Below, piece after piece: positions 6,253 through 12,825 of a stretch of DNA of 21,734 nucleotides; positions within the stretch are counted from its first letter, which is position 1, and each line of letters starts with the position of its first letter. The notes under the pieces were generated by a model. The model searched no databases, had not been told where the DNA came from, and was given only the letters and a program-made list of their open reading frames with translations. The translations under genes were made by a program, and so were the position numbers. Origin of the DNA: a virus; the IMG/VR virus record IMGVR_UViG_3300031902_000060, positions 1 through 21,734 of that record. The stretch is one strand, 5' to 3'.

Positions 6253-9210
6253 TTGGACACAAGGGCGTTCTTGCGTCACGTTTTGCCCGACACTGGTCCC
6301 TACTGCATCGTCAAGCAAATCGAATTCGAGGGGGGCCATAAGGCTCCTCAACATTTTCCGGCGCACACCATTGACGAAGCTGCAGCAATAGCCAGCCGCA
6401 TCAACCATGAGGGATACAACACATTCTTTGCCGTCGGCGCACTGGTCAAGGATCAGCATTGGGTGCCGAAACTCGACCGCGACAAGAAGCCGATATTCCT
6501 CAAATCAGGAGAGCAGGTCTATCGTTGGAAAACACTGCGCACCGCCGAGAACATCCGTGGGCTGCGCAGCTACATCATCGACCTAGACGTAGGTTTCAAA
6601 AAGGATGGTTCCCCACGCGGCTACGAGACTGAGGACGATGCTATTGCAGGGCTTGTCGCTTTTTGCAAGTGGGGGCATCTCCCCAAGCCCACTGTCATCA
6701 GCAGTGGAAATGGTCTGCACGTCTACTTCACGCTCGAATCGGAAGTCCCGGCGCTCACATGGAAAAATCATGGAGAATCCCTCAAGGAGATGGCGTTATC
6801 GTTCGGGCTGAAATTGGACACTGGCCGCACTGCCGATGCAGCGAGTGTCTTACGGGTAGTTGGTTGCCACAACTTCAAATATGATCCGCCCCCACTTGTC
6901 AAGTGTCTGTGCGTTGGCACTCATACCCCTAACGATATGTTCCACGGCCTGCTGCGACTGCACGACAACGCGGCCGGGCTGGATCTGCCGGGCGAACAGC
7001 AGGTGTTTTTTCGGAGCGACAACACCGGCAAGCAGGAGAAAGAAAGGGCGTGCCTAGACTTCCCCACGCTCGTGGACGTGTGTCAGGTAGTACGTCGTGC
7101 TGTCGATCCTGCGACGCGTGACCAGACCCCGGAGCCGGTGTGGCACAAGGTCATGATGCTGCTGCGACTGGTGCAGACACCGGAGAAGGGACGCAAGCTG
7201 TGCCACGTAGTTTCCAAGGGAGATCCGCGCTATTCGGAAGAGTATCTGAACGCCAAGCTGTCCGATCTCGAAAACAAAAACATGGGGCCGTCCACGTGCA
7301 AGACGGTCCACGAGACGATGCTGCCAGCACAGGATGTCTGCGCAGACTGCCCGCATTGGGGCAAGATCACTTCACCCGCGCAGCTTGCGCGCTATCTGCC
7401 ACCGACCGAGACACTGGTCGTTGCGGTGGCGAATGATGACGGCGAGGTAGTAGAGGTGGAAGTGCCCGAGCCACCGGAGCCGTTCGTACGTCGGCACGGT
7501 CGCATTGCAATCCAGAAGGGCAGCACATCGGGCACCACTGAGATCGAGTTCTGTAACGACATGTACCCGATCCGGCTGCAGTACGATGAAGTCACCAAGC
7601 TGGAAGAGGAAGTGCTGTGGCGCATCAACATGCCACACGAGGGGTGGGTGGAGCTTGGCATTCCCCACTGTTCAAAAAATCAGTTGGCGACGATCCTGCA
7701 CAAGCGTGGCGTGCGCGTTCGTACAGCCGACATCGAGACAATGGAGTGGTTCATGACGGCATACGTACGCAAGCTGCAGGCCGACACGCCGCGCGAGATG
7801 ACGTACACCAAACAAGGATGGAGGAAGGATGGCAGCTTCATCGTCGGGGACACTGTTTACCGTCGCAACGGCGACATCGAGAAACATGCGATGGGTACCA
7901 AGCTCCAGAATGACACTCAGCACGGCATGTATGTCGAAGGCACGCTGGACGGTTGGCGTAACGCCACGCAGATTTACACTCGCCCCGGCATGCACCGCTC
8001 GCGGCTTTACCTATACGCATCCCTTGGCAGTCCTTTATTCTGTTTCACCAATCAGGTAGCAACGTTCCTCAGTGCCACGGGCGAAGGCGGCGTGGGCAAG
8101 TCAACGTTGATGGAAGTGGCTGCCGCGATATGGGGCGATCCCCGCAGGCTTATAGCTCGTGGCAGCAACGATGGGTCCACGCGCGCTGCGGCTGAAGCGA
8201 TGGCCAATGGCATGAACAACCTGCCGATCTTCCTTGACGAGATCACTGACCGCGATGCGGAAGAAATGAACTCGTTCATCCTCAACTACAGCGGTGGCAA
8301 GGGCAAGCTGCGCAGTCAGGTGTCGGGCGGCATTCGTCCAGACACGGCGACGTGGAGCAACCTCGCTCTGGTCAACGCGAACGCCGACGAGTATGCCCGC
8401 ATGGCATCGGTGTTCAAGGACAGCGGCCCATCGCAGATGCGCTTGGTGCAGATCGAGTTCCCTTCCACCAGTGACATCGTGAGCAAGACCGAAGGGGACG
8501 CGACCAAGGCGGCGGTGTTCGAGAACTTCGGGCACGCCGGGCATCTCATCGGTGGCTACTACGCAACGCATGCCACGGCGATGAAGGCGAAGGTGCAGAA
8601 GTATGTGATCGAAGCCGACAAGCAAACCGGGGGACTGAGCACCGAGCGCTTCTGGATTGCCACGGCGGCGAGCATGCGCGCTGCGGCGGAAGCTGCGTAT
8701 GACTTGGGGCTGCTGCCGAACTTCCCGGTCGAGAAGGACATCGAGGGGTTGTACGAACTCATCATTAACCTACGTGAACAGGTGGCACGCAACACCACGT
8801 CACCGGATGAAATGCTGTCCGAGTTCCTTGACTTCGCGCTGCCGCGCACGCTGACGATTCAATCGAAGAACTCAGGCAATATCGACAACGTTCGCGGCGA
8901 ACCTCACGGTGGCCTGACCGTGCGGCATGAGGTGGACACCGACCGGGCCTACATCAGCCGGGCGATCTTCCAGCAGTATTGCGTCGAGCGCCACATCAAC
9001 CTGAACCGGCACATCAAGGCGCTCTATGCCAAAGGCGTCGTGCTGCACGAGAACATGCGCAAGGTGCTGGGTGCCGGGACGATGTTCGCCAAGGGCAACG
9101 TGCGATGTATCGAAGTCGATCTGAGCAAGCTGCAGGGCCGACTGCATTCTGTGCCATCATCCGCTTCCTCTGCTCCTACCCAAATGCCGCAGCGGAAAAC
9201 GGGTCCGTGA
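6253..9210 (+). CDS. primase-helicase: AEP primase plus DUF927/SF3-like ATPase (985 aa)
   Basis: This is a bifunctional replication protein. The N-terminal archaeo-eukaryotic primase part has D110-L-D112 (YIIDLDVG), SSGNGLHVYF at about 150-159 and LDTGRTADAASVLRVVG at about 188-204, the three standard metal and nucleotide motifs. A Cys cluster follows (C349 ... C363-x2-C366, then PHWGKITSPAQL), as in many phage primases. The C-terminal ATPase has Walker A GEGGVGKST at about 610-618, Walker B LPIFLDEI at about 657-664 and a sensor-like LALVNANAD at about 704-712, matching DUF927-type helicase domains. The start is TTG 6253-6255, supported by GGGAGA at 6241-6246. It should prime and unwind phage DNA; no polymerase is in the window. 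Confidence 0.93.
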   Translation: MDTRAFLRHVLPDTGPYCIVKQIEFEGGHKAPQHFPAHTIDEAAAIASRINHEGYNTFFAVGALVKDQHWVPKLDRDKKPIFLKSGEQVYRWKTLRTAENIRGLRSYIIDLDVGFKKDGSPRGYETEDDAIAGLVAFCKWGHLPKPTVISSGNGLHVYFTLESEVPALTWKNHGESLKEMALSFGLKLDTGRTADAASVLRVVGCHNFKYDPPPLVKCLCVGTHTPNDMFHGLLRLHDNAAGLDLPGEQQVFFRSDNTGKQEKERACLDFPTLVDVCQVVRRAVDPATRDQTPEPVWHKVMMLLRLVQTPEKGRKLCHVVSKGDPRYSEEYLNAKLSDLENKNMGPSTCKTVHETMLPAQDVCADCPHWGKITSPAQLARYLPPTETLVVAVANDDGEVVEVEVPEPPEPFVRRHGRIAIQKGSTSGTTEIEFCNDMYPIRLQYDEVTKLEEEVLWRINMPHEGWVELGIPHCSKNQLATILHKRGVRVRTADIETMEWFMTAYVRKLQADTPREMTYTKQGWRKDGSFIVGDTVYRRNGDIEKHAMGTKLQNDTQHGMYVEGTLDGWRNATQIYTRPGMHRSRLYLYASLGSPLFCFTNQVATFLSATGEGGVGKSTLMEVAAAIWGDPRRLIARGSNDGSTRAAAEAMANGMNNLPIFLDEITDRDAEEMNSFILNYSGGKGKLRSQVSGGIRPDTATWSNLALVNANADEYARMASVFKDSGPSQMRLVQIEFPSTSDIVSKTEGDATKAAVFENFGHAGHLIGGYYATHATAMKAKVQKYVIEADKQTGGLSTERFWIATAASMRAAAEAAYDLGLLPNFPVEKDIEGLYELIINLREQVARNTTSPDEMLSEFLDFALPRTLTIQSKNSGNIDNVRGEPHGGLTVRHEVDTDRAYISRAIFQQYCVERHINLNRHIKALYAKGVVLHENMRKVLGAGTMFAKGNVRCIEVDLSKLQGRLHSVPSSASSAPTQMPQRKTGP

Positions 9211-9218
9211 TTTAGAAG

Positions 9219-9246
9219 TTGCAATCCACAGCTAGGGGTATACAAT
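9219..9246 (+). promoter_or_regulatory. sigma70-like promoter for the 9275 gene
   Basis: TTGCAA at 9219-9224 and TACAAT at 9241-9246 are spaced by 16 bases; they match the -35 and -10 consensus at 4 and 5 of 6 positions. They lie just upstream of a gene with a near-perfect ribosome binding site, after the end of the primase-helicase gene. The start point would fall near 9253. Expression is predicted, not shown. Confidence 0.55.
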
Positions 9247-9260
9247 CTTCTGGCTGTGGA
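9225..9260. repeat. 8-bp inverted repeat flanking the -10 box (operator-like)
   Basis: TCCACAGC at 9225-9232 and its exact reverse complement GCTGTGGA at 9253-9260 are separated by 20 bases. The left arm sits in the promoter spacer and the right arm at the expected transcription start. The arm centres are 28 bases apart, close to but not exactly three helical turns. It may be a binding site for a dimeric or looped regulator, for example the helix-turn-helix protein encoded upstream, or it may form a hairpin. Both are inference. Confidence 0.55.
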
Positions 9261-9274
9261 CTCTAGGAGGTGAA

Positions 9275-9664
9275 ATGCGTATTAACCACCACGTGTACTT
9301 CCATGAAGATCCGGAAGAGATGAGTCTGCTACACAAGCTCGTTACCCTCGTTACCAACCAAGGAGCACAATTCATGTCCGCATTCGATGACGTTGTTGCA
9401 TCACTGTCCACTCTCGAAACCAGCGTCACCGGCACCGTTGTGCCCCTGCTGACCGCAGTCGGCACGGAACTCGACGCCCTGTCCACGGCGCTGACCAATG
9501 CGCTGGCCGCTGGCTCGACTGCCTCGCTCGCCCCGATCAAGGAGCGCATCGATGCGGTCAACAAGGCGATCTCGGACGGCGCTGCCGCTCTGGCCGCCAT
9601 TGCCACCAAGGACGCGCCGCCTGCTCCCCCGGCTCCCGCAGATCCCGGCCTGCCCCCGGCCTAA
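9275..9664 (+). CDS. small Ala/Thr-rich coiled-coil phage protein with two possible starts (129 or 96 aa)
   Basis: The ATG at 9275 follows TAGGAGGT (9264-9271), one of the best ribosome binding sites in the window. The N-terminus MRINHHVYFHEDPEEM is followed by LLHKLVTLVTNQGAQFMSAFDD and a heptad-like helical stretch (SLSTLETSVTGTVVPLLTAV, ALSTALTNALAAG, IKERIDAVNKAI) ending in a Pro/Ala tail. A second in-frame ATG at 9374 follows CAAGGAG (9359-9365) with 8-base spacing and would give a 96-residue product. Similar short coiled-coil proteins are widespread near phage structural genes, without known function. It has its own promoter candidate, so it is probably expressed separately from the replication genes. 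Confidence 0.75.
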   Translation: MRINHHVYFHEDPEEMSLLHKLVTLVTNQGAQFMSAFDDVVASLSTLETSVTGTVVPLLTAVGTELDALSTALTNALAAGSTASLAPIKERIDAVNKAISDGAAALAAIATKDAPPAPPAPADPGLPPA

Positions 9665-9671
9665 GCAGTTG

Positions 9672-9701
9672 AAAAAAAGCCCCCGGCGCAATGCCGGGGG
9701 C
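9672..9701 (-). terminator. strong rho-independent terminator of the virion operon
   Basis: GCCCCCGGC at 9679-9687 and GCCGGGGGC at 9693-9701 form a perfect 9-bp stem with a 5-base loop. Reading the minus strand, it is followed by seven T residues (the A tract at 9672-9678). It lies 60 bases beyond the stop of the last minus-strand gene. On the plus strand no T tract follows, so it should act mainly on the virion operon. Confidence 0.88.
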
Positions 9702-9707
9702 AAGGAA

Positions 9708-9748
9708 CGTCGGAAGGGAGGAAGCATCCGACGACGCTGGAGCAGCGT
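9708..9748. other. two further hairpins in the convergent junction
   Basis: CGTCGGA at 9708-9714 pairs with TCCGACG at 9727-9733 (7 bp, 12-base loop), and immediately next ACGCT at 9734-9738 pairs with AGCGT at 9744-9748 (5 bp, 5-base loop). Neither has a T tract. They may protect 3' ends or weakly attenuate plus-strand read-through. No gene is seen between 9665 and 9760. Confidence 0.45.
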
Positions 9749-9760
9749 AGGCTTATCCTA

Positions 9761-11671
9761 TCATGATGCGGCCACCTGCTCAGTCATCGCCGCCAAGCTC
9801 GTTACTCCTGACATCACCGATCCTGCAGTCGCGGCATACACCGCGCCCACCTGCTGCAGCCCCTGCGCCGCGCGTACGGCACTCTCCAGCCGCACCGTCC
9901 ACTGCGACAGGTTCTCCCGCCCCATCTCCATCTGCTGTTGCGTCTGCGTCGAGTTGAAGGAGCGAATCTGCTCCATGCTCGTGGCCCAATACGTTGCCTG
10001 AATCCGCAACTGCTCGACCGCCGCTGACCATTCCGTCTTGTACGCTTCCATGTTGTACCCGAACGCCTTGAGCAGTCCTTCGGCCTTGGCCGTCCACGTG
10101 TTGAGCAGTGACTTGTTACTGGTAGCCACTGCTTCCGTGCGCGCCGCCAGCCCACGCACGCGCGCCTCGTAGGCCGTCGCTTCGGCGGTGTACGCCTGCA
10201 CCGATCCGAGGTAGCCGCGCACCTGCTCCGCGTACACCTGCGCCTTGGCTTCCTGCCCCTTGACCTGTGCCGTGTATCCTTCCCAGCGCGCCCGGTAGGC
10301 ATCGACCGTGGCTGTGAAGCCGCGCGTCTGCGACTCGTACACCGTCGCCCGCACCCGGTCCACTTCCAGTTTGGCCGTCTCCGCTTCGATCTGCGTCTTG
10401 TACAGATTCACCGATGCCTGATTGGCATTGATGAGCGCTTCAAGGAACTTGACCTTGGAGTTGTTGATCTCGACCTTGGCCATCTCGGCATCGATCTGCG
10501 CCTTGTACATGCTGATGCGCATCATCTGCGCCTCGATCTGCGCCTTGTACACCTCGACGTTCGCCTTGTATCCTTCCCAGCGTGCTAGGTAGATCTGGAT
10601 GATCGCCTTGTTAACTTCGATCATGCCAGTGAGCACCGTCTTGGTAAGCTCTACTGCTTGCCCATTGAGTTCAGCATTGACCTTGGCGATGTCCATCGAC
10701 GTTTGACACAGCAGTGTCTCCAGTCCTTTGCCGAAGTCGAGCATGAACTTCATGTGGTCATGCTCAAGCGTGATGTTGTTGATCGCCACATCCGTGACCA
10801 CCTTGGAGACAGCACTGCTCTCCAACTGCGCTGCTTCCTTCAACCCTGCCATGAGCGCACCGCTGGGCATCCACAGCCCACGCTTGGCCATCTCCCCCCA
10901 TACCTTCTGCGAAGCGCGGCGCTGCTCTGCCGTCACCCGGTCCTGCGCCCGCGCTACGGTCGCGTCCTCGATAGTCGTTGGCACCCCGGAGCCGCCAGTG
11001 CTCAGGTAACTCGTGGTCACGGCCAGCATCGCCGGGAGCAACGGATGGTCAGCCATCAGGTTCGCGTACCACTGCCGCCAGTTCGCCTGCACCAGTGCTG
11101 GGATCGAGTTCGAGTAGGTGGCATACGTGCTGGTAAGAAGTGCCAAATAGTCGTTCAGCGAGATCGAGGAGATCGGATCGGGGGCCACTCCTGAGAACAC
11201 AGCATCCACAATTACAGGCGCTGTGGGCAGGTTCAGCGTGGGGTAGGGCACCGACGTGTCGCCGAGAGGCAGGAGCGAGGGCGCATACGGCAGGTTGATG
11301 GATGCTGAGAGGCCCGGCGCGACCGGAGCCGAGCCGATAGACGGGGACGGATCGCCGGGGATCGTGATGACCGGCACCACGGGTGGCGTGATGGTCAGGG
11401 TCTTGGTGAAATCGGGCAGGTCGATGGGCACCACCTGCACGTCAGGCAGGTTGTCCAGATTGGGCGTGCCCGGTCGCCCCGGCCGACTGAACGTGATGTC
11501 AGGCGAACCGAACGCCATAACCGGGAACTCGAAGTTGTATGGTGTGTACTCAACACCAGCAACATCCTGCAGCGCGGAAGCGGCAGCCGACAATGCCGTG
11601 GACGCATCCGTCACCAACTGCTGTGCGATGATGTCGTGTTCTTCAAGGATTGCCAGCGGATCGGAAGCCAT
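9761..11671 (-). CDS. virion structural protein with long coiled-coil core (636 aa)
   Basis: Residues of about 1-40 are helical (MASDPLAILEEHDIIAQQLV). Residues of about 55-180 are Pro-rich with little helix (PGTPNLDNLPDVQVVPIDLP, then VPVITIPGDPSPSIGSAPV). Residues of about 250-290 hold RRASQKVWGEMAKRGLWMPS. Residues of about 290-580 are a long helical region with recurring VYKAQIEA / MYKAQIDAEMAKVE / LYKTQIEAETAKLE units. This order, Pro-rich head, A-x-RGL-x-P-SGAL, then a repeated YKAQIEA coiled coil, is a common phage family annotated as virion structural or hypothetical. The exact place in the particle is unknown to me. The start has AGGAA just upstream and lies 9 bases after the previous stop. 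It is the last gene of the operon. Confidence 0.85.
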   Translation of the reverse strand: MASDPLAILEEHDIIAQQLVTDASTALSAAASALQDVAGVEYTPYNFEFPVMAFGSPDITFSRPGRPGTPNLDNLPDVQVVPIDLPDFTKTLTITPPVVPVITIPGDPSPSIGSAPVAPGLSASINLPYAPSLLPLGDTSVPYPTLNLPTAPVIVDAVFSGVAPDPISSISLNDYLALLTSTYATYSNSIPALVQANWRQWYANLMADHPLLPAMLAVTTSYLSTGGSGVPTTIEDATVARAQDRVTAEQRRASQKVWGEMAKRGLWMPSGALMAGLKEAAQLESSAVSKVVTDVAINNITLEHDHMKFMLDFGKGLETLLCQTSMDIAKVNAELNGQAVELTKTVLTGMIEVNKAIIQIYLARWEGYKANVEVYKAQIEAQMMRISMYKAQIDAEMAKVEINNSKVKFLEALINANQASVNLYKTQIEAETAKLEVDRVRATVYESQTRGFTATVDAYRARWEGYTAQVKGQEAKAQVYAEQVRGYLGSVQAYTAEATAYEARVRGLAARTEAVATSNKSLLNTWTAKAEGLLKAFGYNMEAYKTEWSAAVEQLRIQATYWATSMEQIRSFNSTQTQQQMEMGRENLSQWTVRLESAVRAAQGLQQVGAVYAATAGSVMSGVTSLAAMTEQVAAS

Positions 11672-11680
11672 GATGTTCCT

Positions 11681-12817
11681 TTAGATGTTGCGTTTCGAGA
11701 CGACGTACTTAGGCGAAACCGAGTTGATCTCGACGTAGCCACCGATAAGGCTGGACATGGCAAAGCCGAAGTTGCTACTGCGGATACCCTTGCCAGTTAC
11801 CACACGATAGCGCTGGCGATCTGACCCTGATGTCACTGCATGCGTAGGGTACACGTACCGTTGCTTCTTGTCGTTGATGATGGTGACATCGGCACCCGGC
11901 TCGATGGTGCCCTCGATGTACACACCAGAGCAGCCCTTCTCGGCATTGCTCCCCATGTCGTCCAGACCAGTCTCCCACGACCACGGGATGACGGTGCCCG
12001 CGTCGGTGTCGCCTTCGAGCAGGTACAGGCCGCCACTCATCCCCACGCCATAGTAGTGGTCCCGCCAGCGTACGAACGCGCGGAACGGGAAGTTGCTGAA
12101 CTGCGTCACTGCCTTATTCTCCAGATTCATGACCCAGCCTTGGTACGTGACCACAGCATTGTTGGTCATCGACGCAGCGACGATCAAACGGGGCAGTACG
12201 AGGTTGTTGAAGCGCGACTGCTGCCCGGTGCGCAACTTGGGCAGGATGATCGTCGCCGCTATCGTGTCCTGCGAGCGGTGCCCCACCGCCACGAGCTTGA
12301 CCTTGGGCAGCAGGATCGCCGCCGTCATGTGCTCGCCCACTGTGACCTTGGCGGAACCGATCACCCGTGGCAGGACGATGGAGATCTTGTTGCCGAAGTA
12401 CGCAACGCCAGTGACCTTCGGCAAGACGATGGGGAACTCTGCCAGCCCACCCGTGGTGCCGGTCGCCGAGCCGGTTACTGACGGCAGGACGATGGTCGCA
12501 CGCAGGATGTTCGGGATCGTCATCCCCATCGTCAGCTTGACCGATGGCAACTTGAACGCGATCTTGTTGCCGAAGTATGCGATTCCAGTAACAGACGGCA
12601 GCTTCAGCTTGGCGTTCATGCCGGGATGCGCGTGCATCGTCGCATTCATGCTGAGCTTCGGCAAGACGAGGGCCGCGCTCATGTGGTTGTTACCCATCGC
12701 CGCGCCGGTCGCGGGCAGCAGTTGATTCGTCTGCCCGGTCGAGATGTGGTTGCCGCCCGTGGTGCGACTGGCGGTGCTCTCGAAGAACAGGGTCTGCGTG
12801 TTGCTGGAGATACCCAT
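11681..12817 (-). CDS. virion-associated protein with LP-V/L repeats and a conserved C-terminal domain (378 aa)
   Basis: Residues of about 50-215 contain nine copies of a short strand motif LP[KSR][VL], spaced about 17-22 residues, often with TG-x-A after it. Two copies carry GIAYFGNKI / GVAYFGNKI and are encoded by an identical 18-base stretch (12383-12400 and 12560-12577) 177 bases apart. The array predicts a repetitive beta structure. The C-terminal part (about 225-378) is different and aromatic-rich (FRAFVRWRDHYYGVGMSGG, then SWETGLDDMGS, KGCSGVYIEG and QRYVYPTHA). It resembles a domain found in phage tail or head-to-tail proteins, by recall. The start follows AGGATAG, 8 bases after the previous stop. 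Exact function is unknown. Confidence 0.75.
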   Translation of the reverse strand: MGISSNTQTLFFESTASRTTGGNHISTGQTNQLLPATGAAMGNNHMSAALVLPKLSMNATMHAHPGMNAKLKLPSVTGIAYFGNKIAFKLPSVKLTMGMTIPNILRATIVLPSVTGSATGTTGGLAEFPIVLPKVTGVAYFGNKISIVLPRVIGSAKVTVGEHMTAAILLPKVKLVAVGHRSQDTIAATIILPKLRTGQQSRFNNLVLPRLIVAASMTNNAVVTYQGWVMNLENKAVTQFSNFPFRAFVRWRDHYYGVGMSGGLYLLEGDTDAGTVIPWSWETGLDDMGSNAEKGCSGVYIEGTIEPGADVTIINDKKQRYVYPTHAVTSGSDRQRYRVVTGKGIRSSNFGFAMSSLIGGYVEINSVSPKYVVSKRNI

Positions 12818-12825
12818 GATCTATC

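Noticed and set aside
8101-8625. Minus-strand frame opposite the ATPase domain
   Set aside because: It is opposite the Walker A/B region of the primase-helicase and carries no motif of its own.
9672-9701. Terminator for the plus-strand 9275 gene
   Set aside because: On the plus strand the hairpin is preceded by A residues and not followed by T residues; the T tract exists only on the minus strand.
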